Origin: Spirosoma radiotolerans
GTDB taxonomy: Bacteria > Bacteroidota > Bacteroidia > Cytophagales > Spirosomataceae
Assembly: GCF_000974425.1 (NCBI RefSeq)
Contig: NZ_CP010429.1
Location: 1,984,001 to 2,048,000, forward strand
Direction: 5' to 3'
DNA: 64,000 nt
Position 1 is the first letter of the stretch; every line of letters begins with the position of its first letter. The position numbers and the translations under genes are program-made. This document shows positions 16,911 to 25,751 of this stretch, one piece after another. Under the pieces are notes generated by a model, which was given only the letters and a program-made list of their open reading frames with translations, had not been told where the DNA came from and did no database searches.

Positions 16911-18149
16911 ATGAGTGTCAACAACAAAATTGCCTGGGTCCATCTGACGTCCAAAATACGCCAGTTGATCGTGGCCGTACTGAGCGTTACGTTCGGGATC
17001 TCGATGTACATTTTCATGAACAGCTTCACCAGCGGGGTCAATGACGCCCAAGCGGAACTAGTTTTCAATACGATGGCCCACATCCGGGTATACAACGATC
17101 TGCCCAAAGAAGCTCGTCAGCTCCTGCCCGTTCCGAATGGGTCGGATACGGTTCAGTTCATCAGCAACCCCAAACGAATTCAGTATACGGAAGGCATCAA
17201 AAACGCCGAACCAATTCGGGACCTGCTGGAATCGATTCCCGACGTAGTGGCGGTTACAGAGCAGCTCAACGAAAACGTGTTTTTTCACAACGGCGTCAGC
17301 AAGGTAAGCGGCAACCTGTCGGGGGTCGATATTGAAAACGAAAATCAGTTGTTCCATACTGCTCAATACATGACGGAGGGCGATTTGTATGAACTGGAAC
17401 GACGGAGCGACGGCGTGATTCTGGGAACGGGTCTGGCCTACAAAATCAGTGCTCAGATGGGCGACATCATCTCGCTCAGTACGTCCGACGGTATTCTGAA
17501 AACATACAAGGTGGTTGGTCTGATCGAAACCGGGTCTGCCAGCGTCGATAAATCCAGAGCCATTATTTCGATTCAGGCGGCCCGTCAGTTGTTGTCGAAA
17601 AACCAGAGTTATGCCACGGACGTACTGGCGAATGTGCGGCATTACAACGATGCCCGCACCACCGCCAAACGCGTTGGTGCCTCGGTTTCGTACAAAACCG
17701 AAGCCTGGCAGGAAGGCAACTCGCAACTGGAATCGGCCAACGTCCTCCGCGACATTCTGGCCATAACCGTCTCCCTGACAATCCTGATTGTGGCCGGATT
17801 CGGCATTTACAACATCATGAACATGACGGTGAATGAAAAAATGCGGGAAATCGCGATCCTCAAGGCGATGGGTTTCGACGGAAAAGATATTGTTCAAATC
17901 TTTCTGGTTGAGTCTATTGCCATCGGGTTTATGGGTGGATTGGTGGGGCTATTGCTGGGCTTTCTCATCTCGGCGGGCGTTGACCGGATTCCCTTCAAAA
18001 TCGCGTCGCTCACGACGTTGCCCATTGCCTACATCCCCACCGACTACGTTATGGCGCTGGTGTTTGGGCTCCTGACGACGTTCGTCGCGGGTTATCTGCC
18101 CGCCCGTAAAGCATCTAAAATCGATCCCGTAGAAATCTTAAGAGGCTAA
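16911..18149 (+). CDS. MacB/FtsX-type ABC transporter permease
   Basis: About 412 residues from the ATG at 16911 (MSVNNKIAWV); a start at 16899 is possible. One N-terminal helix (LIVAVLSVTFGISMYIFMNS) is followed by a large periplasmic MacB_PCD-type domain, then three helices. The last part holds MREIAILKAMGFDGKDIVQI, the hallmark coupling segment of FtsX-like permeases, and ends YLPARKASKIDPVEILRG, the canonical tail. It works with the ATPase starting 3 bp downstream as a mechanotransmission-type exporter (MacAB or LolCDE-like). Substrate cannot be told; the TolC and HlyD partners favour export of a small molecule, peptide or lipid. Confidence 0.92.
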   Translation: MSVNNKIAWVHLTSKIRQLIVAVLSVTFGISMYIFMNSFTSGVNDAQAELVFNTMAHIRVYNDLPKEARQLLPVPNGSDTVQFISNPKRIQYTEGIKNAEPIRDLLESIPDVVAVTEQLNENVFFHNGVSKVSGNLSGVDIENENQLFHTAQYMTEGDLYELERRSDGVILGTGLAYKISAQMGDIISLSTSDGILKTYKVVGLIETGSASVDKSRAIISIQAARQLLSKNQSYATDVLANVRHYNDARTTAKRVGASVSYKTEAWQEGNSQLESANVLRDILAITVSLTILIVAGFGIYNIMNMTVNEKMREIAILKAMGFDGKDIVQIFLVESIAIGFMGGLVGLLLGFLISAGVDRIPFKIASLTTLPIAYIPTDYVMALVFGLLTTFVAGYLPARKASKIDPVEILRG

Positions 18150-18151
18150 TC

Positions 18152-18829
18152 ATGCAACCTGCTCTTTCGGTCAACAACATCATCAAATATTTTCATGACC
18201 CCGAAACCATTCAGGTGCTGAAAGGAATTTCGTTCGACGTGCAGCCGGGCGAATTTCTGGCCCTGATCGGGAAATCGGGCTCCGGGAAATCGACGCTTCT
18301 GTATTTGCTATCCACGATGGATACGGATTATGAAGGTACGATTCAAATCAACGGCACCCGGCTCACGGGGCGTAAACAGAACGAACTGGCCCGGTTTCGG
18401 AACGAACACATCGGCTTTGTGTTCCAGTTTCATTATTTGTTGCCGGAGTTTTCGGTGCTGGATAACGTCATGTTGCCCGCCCTGAAACTAGGTAAACAGC
18501 CCCCGGAACAGATTCGGAAAAAAGCCCTGGAACTCCTGTACATGCTGGACATCAAAGGGCACGAAGACAAAAAAGCATCCCGTATTTCGGGTGGGCAGCA
18601 GCAACGAGTTGCCATTGCCCGGGCCCTAATCAACGATCCGGCGATTATCATGGGCGACGAACCAACGGGCAATCTAGACTCCAAAAATACCAAAGTGGTG
18701 TTCGATATTTTCCGGGAATTAGCCAGAGAACGCGGCCAAACCATCATTGCCGTCACGCACGACGATGAGTTTGCGGCCAATTGCAACCGGGTGATCGAAA
18801 TGGTGGATGGTAAAATTGTTGGGGAGTAA
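18152..18829 (+). CDS. ABC transporter ATPase, LolD/MacB group
   Basis: 225 residues with every motif in place: Walker A G40-K-S-G-S-G-K-S-T48, Q-loop near FVFQFHYLLPEF (residues 89-100), signature S146-G-G-Q-Q-Q-R, Walker B IIMGDE (165-170) and the H-loop His in VTHDDE. It drives the permease encoded immediately upstream. The pattern with the F-x-x-L-L-P-E-F/V-L-D-N-V-M-L-P segment is that of the lipoprotein-export/macrolide-export subgroup. Spacing of 2 and 3 bp on either side shows it is embedded in the operon. Confidence 0.95.
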   Translation: MQPALSVNNIIKYFHDPETIQVLKGISFDVQPGEFLALIGKSGSGKSTLLYLLSTMDTDYEGTIQINGTRLTGRKQNELARFRNEHIGFVFQFHYLLPEFSVLDNVMLPALKLGKQPPEQIRKKALELLYMLDIKGHEDKKASRISGGQQQRVAIARALINDPAIIMGDEPTGNLDSKNTKVVFDIFRELARERGQTIIAVTHDDEFAANCNRVIEMVDGKIVGE

Positions 18830-18832
18830 ACC

Positions 18833-19747
18833 ATGCGACTCGCCCTACTTCCCTCAGCCGTCCGACTACTCTGGTTCTTGGTGGCTTTTCTGAGTGCGTT
18901 CATAGCACAGGCCCAGCGGCCCAATCTGGAGGTTGCAGGTCTGGAATACCGGCATAGCCGCCTAAGCAACGATTCGCTGAAAGGCCACGTAAACAGCGTG
19001 GCCGCCTTTCTGAATTTTCCGATTCTGAAAACCGAAAAACGGATGATTGGGGGGCGTTTTCAAGCCAATAATAGCCAGCTCGACCTGCCCGACAAAGGCG
19101 CGTTTTCGGTCACCCGACTCGATCTCAATCTGTTCTGGCAACGGAATTACAGCGAAACCACCAAACTTCAGTTTTTTGTACAGGGCGGGTTATACTCTGA
19201 TTTTGTCGACATCAGCGGAGAAGATATGCGGTATGCCATCGGTGGTAGTTACACGATTCGGCACGGCCCCAGGCTGACGAGTGGTTCGGGGGTTCAGTAT
19301 GCCCGGCAATTTTTCGGTTATCAGATAAACCCGTTTATTGCCATCCATTACGACATCAGCGACCGCCTGCATCTGTCGGGTCTGCTACCGATACGGCCTC
19401 GTCTGGACTATCAGTTGAGCGAGTCGATAAGCTGGGTAAACGAAATCTCCGGTAACTTAACCAGCTACCGACTGTCGCACCAGAGCCGCCACAGCCAGTA
19501 CGTTAAGGTGACGCAATGGTATGGACTAAGTTCGCTGGCCGTGATGGTAAAAAAGCGGCATAAGTTTTCGGCCGGGTTGGGCTACGATTTTCGGAATCAG
19601 GTTCAGTTATACGACAATGACAGTCAGCCTTACTGGTCGATCATTACGTTTCCCATCGGAAAACCTACCCAACCGATAGCCGATTTCAATGCCCGTGGCC
19701 TACGGATGCAAGTCAGTTATCACCTGGTGTTAAACCGAAATGAATGA
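18833..19747 (+). CDS. DUF6268-like outer membrane beta-barrel protein
   Basis: 304 residues. Signal peptide through FIAQAQ (about residue 28). The rest is a run of amphipathic beta strands with aromatic girdles (LDLNLFWQRNYSETTKLQFF, GVQYARQFFGYQINPFIAIH, LSSLAVMVKKRHKFSAGLGY), as in DUF6268 proteins. Barrels of this group are common inside LytTR-linked operons of Cytophagales; their role is unknown. The kinase gene overlaps its end by 8 bp, so it belongs to the export/regulation operon and may be the surface component or sensor of export. Confidence 0.75.
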   Translation: MRLALLPSAVRLLWFLVAFLSAFIAQAQRPNLEVAGLEYRHSRLSNDSLKGHVNSVAAFLNFPILKTEKRMIGGRFQANNSQLDLPDKGAFSVTRLDLNLFWQRNYSETTKLQFFVQGGLYSDFVDISGEDMRYAIGGSYTIRHGPRLTSGSGVQYARQFFGYQINPFIAIHYDISDRLHLSGLLPIRPRLDYQLSESISWVNEISGNLTSYRLSHQSRHSQYVKVTQWYGLSSLAVMVKKRHKFSAGLGYDFRNQVQLYDNDSQPYWSIITFPIGKPTQPIADFNARGLRMQVSYHLVLNRNE

Positions 19748-20729
19748 GCCTATTGTACCAATGAAACTCAACATAAACTGGCTGCTTCCGCTGGCCCTGG
19801 CGGCCATTTTGCCGGGGCTTAATTTTTTCTCCAACGCCAACGCGTTGATCGACGGTAAACTGGATTTTTACGGCCGGTGGTTCTCCGCGTCGGTCGTGTT
19901 GTTTGTGCTCTGGTACCTGCTGCTGTATACCACAAACCAGAGCCGCCGATACCGATGGGAACTCACGGCGGTTATTATTCTGGCGTATATCGTACTGGTT
20001 TACAGTCTTTTCTCACTTTTTGTTTTTAGCCATCCCGAGTATATACGCTGGAATCTGCTGGTCAAATTCTTTTTTGCCAGTCTTCTTTTTCTCATCATTC
20101 AGTACGCCCTGCGAGCCAGTTCCAGCATTGCCCAACTGGAGTTAGAAAAAGAGCAGATGCAGAGCGAAAACTACCGGGTACAACTCCAGCAATTGCGAAG
20201 TAAGGTCGATCCGCACTTTCTGTTCAATTCCCTGAATACGCTGCGGATGATGGCCCGGAAGCAACACCCATCGACCGAGCAGTTTGTGATCAGTCTATCG
20301 GATTTTTATCGGCAAACGCTCAAATACAACGAAGCATCCACGGTTCCGTTGCGGGAGGAACTGAGTGTTCTTAAATCGTATCTGTTTCTAATGCAGACTC
20401 GTAATGAAGGCAACCTGGACGTATCGTTTCAGATCGATGGGCACTTACTGAATTACCTGATTCCCACCCTTTCCTTACAGATCGTCGCCGAAAACTGCTT
20501 CAAACACAACGCTATGATCTCGGCCAATCCATTGCATATCAGCGTCTCCACCAGCGACGATTTTTACATAGTGGTCAGCAATCTGAAACTACCGAAGCTG
20601 TCTCAATCGGAAAAGTCGGGTTACGGGCTGGATAATATCCGGCAACGCTATACCTTGCTGAACGTAACGAATGGCCTTCTCGTCCACGAAACCGACACCC
20701 ATTTTGCCGTAAAACTGAAACTGATCTGA
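19740..20729 (+). CDS. LytS-type sensor histidine kinase
   Basis: 329 residues (322 if started at the ATG at 19761, MKLNINWLLPLAL, which is equally plausible). Four hydrophobic helices in the first 130 residues, a coiled linker (LELEKEQMQSENYRVQLQQL), the phospho-acceptor box VDPHFLFNSLNTLRMMA and an ATPase domain with AENCFKHN and GYGLDNIRQRY. It phosphorylates the LytTR regulator encoded immediately downstream. Intact, in contrast to the broken kinase at 11538-12568. The sensed signal may be the exported substrate or envelope state, since it is co-transcribed with the exporter. Confidence 0.92.
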   Translation: MNEPIVPMKLNINWLLPLALAAILPGLNFFSNANALIDGKLDFYGRWFSASVVLFVLWYLLLYTTNQSRRYRWELTAVIILAYIVLVYSLFSLFVFSHPEYIRWNLLVKFFFASLLFLIIQYALRASSSIAQLELEKEQMQSENYRVQLQQLRSKVDPHFLFNSLNTLRMMARKQHPSTEQFVISLSDFYRQTLKYNEASTVPLREELSVLKSYLFLMQTRNEGNLDVSFQIDGHLLNYLIPTLSLQIVAENCFKHNAMISANPLHISVSTSDDFYIVVSNLKLPKLSQSEKSGYGLDNIRQRYTLLNVTNGLLVHETDTHFAVKLKLI

Positions 20730-20732
20730 TTG

Positions 20733-21491
20733 ATGAACGTATTGATTGTGGAAGATGAAAAGCACACGGCCCAGCTCCTGAAAGAAATCATTGAGCAGGA
20801 CGACGACTTTCTGGTCACGGCTACGCTCGAATCCATCGCGGAAACTGTTGCTTTTCTGACCAGGCACCACAGCAAAATCGACCTGATCTTTCTGGATATT
20901 CAGCTCGCCGATGGGCACAGTTTCGCGATTTTTCAGTACATCGACGTAGCCATTCCAATCATTTTCTGCACCGCTTTTGACGATTATACGCTGGCGGCTA
21001 TTCAGAACAACGGCATCAACTACATCCTGAAACCGTTCCGGGAGGAAGAAATACACGCGGCCCTGACGCGGTATAAAAACCTGATAGCCAGCTTTAGCCA
21101 GAAGGTCATCAATCCCGCTTTATTGGTCCCTCCCCGAGAGAAAAGTTATCAGGAAAGTTTCCTAACCCAACACCGCGAAAAATCCATCGTCATTTACACC
21201 AAAGACATTGCGGCCATCACGATTGAGTATGAACTCGTTCAGTTGTATACGTTCAGTGGAGAGCGGCACCCGCTCCTGAAAAATCTGGAATACATCGAGT
21301 CGGTTTGTAATCCGCATCAGTTTTACCGCATCAACCGGCAAATGCTCATCAACCGCAACGCCATCCGGTCAATTGAACCGTATTTCAACCGAAAAATCGT
21401 GGTTAAACTAGTCGTTCCCCTGGCAGAAACAGCCATCGTCAGCCGTTTGAAAGTGGCCGCGTTTAAAGACTGGCTCGAAAAGGGGAGTTAG
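20733..21491 (+). CDS. LytTR-family response regulator of the export operon
   Basis: 252 residues from the ATG at 20733 (a TTG codon precedes it). Receiver domain with E7-D8 pocket, phospho-acceptor D55 (LIFLDIQLAD) and Lys in INYILKPFREEE. LytTR domain from about residue 150: IAAITIEYELVQLYTFSGE, then FYRINRQMLINRNAI and TAIVSRLKVAAFKDWL. It starts 3 bp after the kinase stop. Most probably autoregulates the operon. It differs from the regulator at 10783 in lacking the R-x-H-R-S signature (here YRINRQMLIN), so the two probably bind different sites. Confidence 0.93.
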   Translation: MNVLIVEDEKHTAQLLKEIIEQDDDFLVTATLESIAETVAFLTRHHSKIDLIFLDIQLADGHSFAIFQYIDVAIPIIFCTAFDDYTLAAIQNNGINYILKPFREEEIHAALTRYKNLIASFSQKVINPALLVPPREKSYQESFLTQHREKSIVIYTKDIAAITIEYELVQLYTFSGERHPLLKNLEYIESVCNPHQFYRINRQMLINRNAIRSIEPYFNRKIVVKLVVPLAETAIVSRLKVAAFKDWLEKGS

Positions 21492-21828
21492 TTAGCGAAT
21501 CCTACAGTACTGACGAACTGGAGCTAAGGGCATTGATAGAGCGTTTGCTACGAAACGGTAAGACCCCGGCTGCCCGGAAAAATCACGCAGTGTCGGCTGA
21601 GCGGTTTGTATCGGAGTAGCATCCGCCATCCGACGCGTTCGACTTACGCCGGGCTACCGTTGCGACCGTTTGCGGCTGCGACCGTCCGCGCCAGAAGTGT
21701 ACAACGCCGTCTCAATCGGGAGCCTTTCGTGAGAATTAGGAAAAGTAGTACCGTAAGGAAACTCATTCCTTTTATCCTTACTCTATTTGGTTGTTTCTAA
21801 GCTTCGTGTGCTACTGGCGATAGCTTGT
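21492..21828. other. intergenic region between convergent genes
   Basis: No gene supported. GC-rich middle with repeated GCGACCGT steps (21659-21690); no clear terminator hairpin found. Confidence 0.35.
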
Positions 21829-23922
21829 TTATTGTTCCTCAATGATTTTTACGCCCCAGGGGGCTAGGTCCAACACACTGTTTTTCGGAACGGTTTCACC
21901 CTTTATTAACTCTCGGCCATTGGCAAAGGGATAAGTCAGCTGGCCGGGTTTAGCTGAATAGTTGAACAGGTAGTGTACCGTTTTACCCTGTTCGTTGGTG
22001 CCTTGCCGGGTAATCAGGGGGAAGTGTAGCAACTGGGCAGCTCCCCACAAATTCGCTTTCCTGACCGCATCAGCCAGGATTTTCTCCGTAACGGCACCAT
22101 CTGTCCAACAGCCGATGTAGGTGGCCAGGCCTTTGCCGAAGGTGTTCTCCGTAACGGCGGCATACTTACCCCAAACCGGATGGTCGTAATAGGCCAGCAC
22201 TTTTGCCGTTGTGGGGGTTACCAGTTCCATCCAGCCTTTAACCTTATTGTTGTCGCTGCCTACACCAAAGGGATCTCCTTTCAGCGATACATTCTGGGGG
22301 ATGGTAAACTGCGTGTAGGTGATGCCTAGCGCTTCGCTGATGAGGCCGGGCTGCGGGGTGGTACGCACTTTGACGTTTTGGTCCGAAAAGCCGCTTTTGA
22401 ATGTATAGACAATGTGTCCGCCATTTTTAACAAACCGGTTCAGCCGTTGTAACAGGCTGTCCGGGGCGGCATAGAGGGCTGGCACGACGAGTAGTTTATA
22501 CTGCTCGATGTTCTGGCTGCTGGGGTCGATAAAGTCAACTCCTACATTCATGCGGTACAGCGCGTCATACATCGGCCGCAGGATGTCGTTGTAATTATTC
22601 TGACTATACCACCCAAACTTAAAGGCATTGAAGGCCGTCTGGGCTTCGTTGCTGAAAAGAATAGCGACCTGATTGGTTTTCTTCAGATTGACCAGTTGAG
22701 GGCTTAATCGGGCAAAGTCCTTGCCGATGGTTTTGGCTTCGTCATAGGTCGGGTTCGGTTCGAAATCATGGCTTAGCAGACCCTTCCAATAGGTTTCTAT
22801 CGCGTTATGAGTTGAATGCCAGTGCCAGTATTCGAGCATATTGGCGCCCGAAGCCAAGTGGCTAAAGGCCTGTAGGCGCAGTTGGCCGGGATAGGGCAAC
22901 CATTCGGGAAACCCCTGAGCCTCGGTTTCAATAACCAGGTAATTTTTTCCGCTAGACGCATCGACTTTCATTGACCGGGCAATGTCCCCACCAAAGGCTA
23001 TTTCTGTACCCGTCAGGGCATCCTGAGTGGGATGGTAAATATCGATACCGGCTACGTCCAGGGCTTTGGCAGCCGCAAAATGGTCGACATCCGGCTGAAT
23101 GCCGTAGGAGTAGCCCCGCCACTCCAGGTCAAAGTTCTGCGTAACGAATTGCCCGGGCCGTTTGTATTCGTTAACGATTTTTGTTTGCCAGGCTAAATAA
23201 TCAGTTACCAGTTTGCGCTGAAACTTGGCAAATTCGGCGATCTGACTCGCATTAATGGAACCGACCATCGACGGAAAGTCTTCCCAACTATTAATCCGGT
23301 TACTCCAGTAATCCAGACCGAACGCTTTATTAATGGCTTCCAGCGTACCAAACTTGGTTTTCATGTACGCCACAAACTGCTTTTGCACCTCTGGCCCCGC
23401 CGTATTATAGGCTTTCGTTTCGTTATCGACCTGGTAGCCGATGATGGCCGGGTGGTCTTTCACGTGCACAAGCAGCTTACGGATGGCCTGCTCGGCGTGC
23501 TGCCGGAAGTGAGTGTTGGCGATATCCATGTTCTGGCGGGCACCATAGCGGTTAGGGCCTTGCGCGGTGATAGCCAGCACGTCGGGGTATTTACGAACGA
23601 GCCAGGTCGGTACGGCGTAGGTTGGGGTGCCCACAATGACCTTGATGCCCGCTTTGTGCATGGCATTCAACACCCGGTCGATGTGCGAAAAGTCAAAGAC
23701 GCCCTCCTGGGGTTCCATTGTGCTCCAGGTCGATTCGGCAATGCGCACGACATTGATTCCGGCCTCCTTCATCATAGCGATATCTTTTTCCAGTCGCTCG
23801 TAAGGCATGTATTCGTCGTAATAGGCGACGCCGAACAACAGGGAACTGTTTGTTTTTACAGGCTGAGCAAAAGCAAATGGCCCAAGCACGAAAAGAAGCA
23901 AAGTGCTTACTAAAACTTTCAT
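21829..23922 (-). CDS. GH42 beta-galactosidase, secreted
   Basis: 697 residues from the ATG at 23922 (MKVLVSTLLLFVLGPFAFAQ, signal peptide); the frame is open to 24021, but those 33 codons are Ser/Arg-rich leader. The catalytic TIM barrel starts at FGVAYYDEYMPYERLEKDI. Acid/base Glu168 follows Asn in YQVDNETKAYN, and the likely nucleophile is Glu332 in YLVIETEAQGFPEW. A GH42 trimerisation domain (NQVAILFSNEAQTAFNAF; LVVPALYAAPDSL) and a C-terminal beta domain follow. Such enzymes release terminal galactose from galacto-oligosaccharides or plant arabinogalactans; here it is exported to the periplasm. No SusCD pair is adjacent. Confidence 0.92.
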   Translation of the reverse strand: MKVLVSTLLLFVLGPFAFAQPVKTNSSLLFGVAYYDEYMPYERLEKDIAMMKEAGINVVRIAESTWSTMEPQEGVFDFSHIDRVLNAMHKAGIKVIVGTPTYAVPTWLVRKYPDVLAITAQGPNRYGARQNMDIANTHFRQHAEQAIRKLLVHVKDHPAIIGYQVDNETKAYNTAGPEVQKQFVAYMKTKFGTLEAINKAFGLDYWSNRINSWEDFPSMVGSINASQIAEFAKFQRKLVTDYLAWQTKIVNEYKRPGQFVTQNFDLEWRGYSYGIQPDVDHFAAAKALDVAGIDIYHPTQDALTGTEIAFGGDIARSMKVDASSGKNYLVIETEAQGFPEWLPYPGQLRLQAFSHLASGANMLEYWHWHSTHNAIETYWKGLLSHDFEPNPTYDEAKTIGKDFARLSPQLVNLKKTNQVAILFSNEAQTAFNAFKFGWYSQNNYNDILRPMYDALYRMNVGVDFIDPSSQNIEQYKLLVVPALYAAPDSLLQRLNRFVKNGGHIVYTFKSGFSDQNVKVRTTPQPGLISEALGITYTQFTIPQNVSLKGDPFGVGSDNNKVKGWMELVTPTTAKVLAYYDHPVWGKYAAVTENTFGKGLATYIGCWTDGAVTEKILADAVRKANLWGAAQLLHFPLITRQGTNEQGKTVHYLFNYSAKPGQLTYPFANGRELIKGETVPKNSVLDLAPWGVKIIEEQ

Positions 23923-24368
23923 AGACAAACGAGTCGATCTACCTTGATGAGGCAAATGTAGAGAAGAAAATCTGTTCTTGCTGGACCTGAGTATGTTGGA
24001 ACGCCTGGAGAAGAAGTTCACCGGAGCCTACGCCGGTTCCTTTGATAATGTTCCGATTCAGCCCGTACAGAATCGTTGAGCCAGCTCCGGTAAAAAGGGA
24101 AGTTAAAATAAACAGGGCGATACCATACTGACCTATGCCATAGATACCTCAACCTGTCAACAGACCGGCAATAACGACCGTTAAACGGATTGCTGTCCAC
24201 TTTCGTTTATTCTAGTCGGATGATAATAGTCTTTCCAGTTGATCTTTCACACTTATTTTATTCAGTCGTCAACGCGTGACTTTGTATGACTAAATATACC
24301 AAATAGAGTGTTTTGTAAGGCAATTATAATTTGATACTGACTGGGCAGCCAGCGACGGCGGACCATCA
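23923..24368. other. gap with possible membrane-protein relic
   Basis: The minus strand between about 24190 and 23990 encodes hydrophobic fragments in two frames: LTVVIAGLLTG, a stop, then YGIGQYGIALFILTSLFY; and in another frame GAGSTILYGLNRNIIKGTGV. They look like pieces of one decayed membrane protein, but I cannot name it. The rest is AT-rich upstream sequence. Confidence 0.3.
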
Positions 24369-25550
24369 TTATAAGACTTGTTTAAAGACGGCATGCTGCC
24401 GCAACAACTGGCTCGTTAGCCAACTCAGGCTTAGAGCGACGACGAAAATAAAACTAAATTTAAGCAGCACAGGAAGATGGATGGCCAACAAGCCAAATTG
24501 TAGCCAGGTCACGAAGCCGTAATGCACCACGTAAATACCATACGCATTTGCTGACAAATTATCCCAGCCACGGCTCGGTTTAACTACCCCTTGCTTAAAA
24601 AAACTTAGACAGGCACTCATGCTCACTAAACAACTCAGGACGAACGCCAGATCATACAAAAAATAGCCCTGTAAGGGTGACAAGTGCCCTTGCTTGACTT
24701 GGCTAGTAGTCACCCGAGCCACTAGTACGACCAACCCGTAGCAGACTAGACTAGCTAGTAGCCATTGCCACCAGGGTTTACCGACTAGTTTACCGTCTAC
24801 AAATAAATAAGTCTGCCAATCGGTGGCGCCCAAACAACTTCCCACTAGAAAAAACGACAGGTAAAACAAGACCCTATTTAATTGAAAATCGAAGGGTCCC
24901 CACCGGCCTACCCATGTATATTGACCGACCCACAAACTCAGCGGAATCAAACTCAGGGCAATAAATCCGTAGAGAGCCGCTCCAAATCGGGTTGGGTGTT
25001 GGCTTAGCCGATCTAACCGATGACCAGCCCTGACAAAGAACGTAGGCTTGCTCCTAAAAATAAGCACGGCCACGCCATCAAAGGCGAACAGCAGCCAAAT
25101 GAACCAAGGGGGACCAACGGGCCAACCCTGCATGATGATATAGTCCTTCAAGAAGGTCATCAGATTGGTAGAGTGAGTCGCCACATAGAAGGAAGGCCAG
25201 TAAGCCAGTGGAATCAGAACGGCTTCTGCTACCAGAAAAGGAATACCTAATCGAACAAAGCGGTCTCCTAAGTAGGCCCTACTTCCTTTTTTGTTTAACC
25301 CTTTATAGACGAACAAGCCACTGATCAAAAACATCAGTGGCATAAAGAACAAATCATTGAAACCGATGAATGTATCCATCCCGCTCCACCGTTGGGGATC
25401 AACAATCGGGGCGGTAGAGTGGATATATTGAGCGGCATCAAAATACGCAAAGGTTGGGTAGGCTAGCGCTACATGATGGGCCACAACCAGCAGGGTGACG
25501 AACGACCGAAGATAGTCAAGCCAGACGGCTCGCGTACTGGTAGGCTGCAT
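24369..25550 (-). CDS. acyltransferase-3 family membrane protein
   Basis: 393 residues with about ten transmembrane helices. It begins RAVWLDYLRSFVTLLVVAHH, the typical acyltransferase-3 opening with the conserved Arg and His-His. Later segments include NDLFFMPLMFLISGLFVYKG and FVRLGIPFLVAEAV (the R-L-x-x-P motif). Family members (OafA, NodX type) move acetyl or other acyl groups onto sugars or peptides at the inner membrane. No glycan gene cluster is adjacent, so the acceptor is unknown. Complete, monocistronic by spacing. Confidence 0.88.
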   Translation of the reverse strand: MQPTSTRAVWLDYLRSFVTLLVVAHHVALAYPTFAYFDAAQYIHSTAPIVDPQRWSGMDTFIGFNDLFFMPLMFLISGLFVYKGLNKKGSRAYLGDRFVRLGIPFLVAEAVLIPLAYWPSFYVATHSTNLMTFLKDYIIMQGWPVGPPWFIWLLFAFDGVAVLIFRSKPTFFVRAGHRLDRLSQHPTRFGAALYGFIALSLIPLSLWVGQYTWVGRWGPFDFQLNRVLFYLSFFLVGSCLGATDWQTYLFVDGKLVGKPWWQWLLASLVCYGLVVLVARVTTSQVKQGHLSPLQGYFLYDLAFVLSCLVSMSACLSFFKQGVVKPSRGWDNLSANAYGIYVVHYGFVTWLQFGLLAIHLPVLLKFSFIFVVALSLSWLTSQLLRQHAVFKQVL

Positions 25551-25630
25551 GTTGATTGGGAAAGGTGAGCATTCTGGGAATAATGACCAGGAAAAACGGA
25601 GAACGTTGCACTGTATACTACGGATTGTAG

Positions 25631-25715
25631 TTGACAGTTATTAAAACAAACCGTCTACCTAAGCGCCCGAATTATAGCCACTCCCTCGGCTCAATTTGGA
25701 GCGTTTTTGGGAGAC
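25631..25715 (+). repeat. full copy of the dispersed GTCTC-hairpin element
   Basis: TTGACAGTTATTAAAACAAA, then CCGTCT, AGCGCCCGAATTATAG, and GGCTCAATTTGGAGCG followed by TTTTTGGGAGAC. It contains both the TTGACAG head and the two inverted halves, so it serves as the reference copy. It lies between the start of the acyltransferase gene and the stop of the serine hydrolase gene. Confidence 0.65.
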
Positions 25716-25751
25716 TCTCACTTTTTAATCTCTGTCCAATACAAATACGAG

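Noticed and set aside
17058..17897. 279-codon minus-strand frame
   Set aside because: Antisense to the ABC permease, with no domain.
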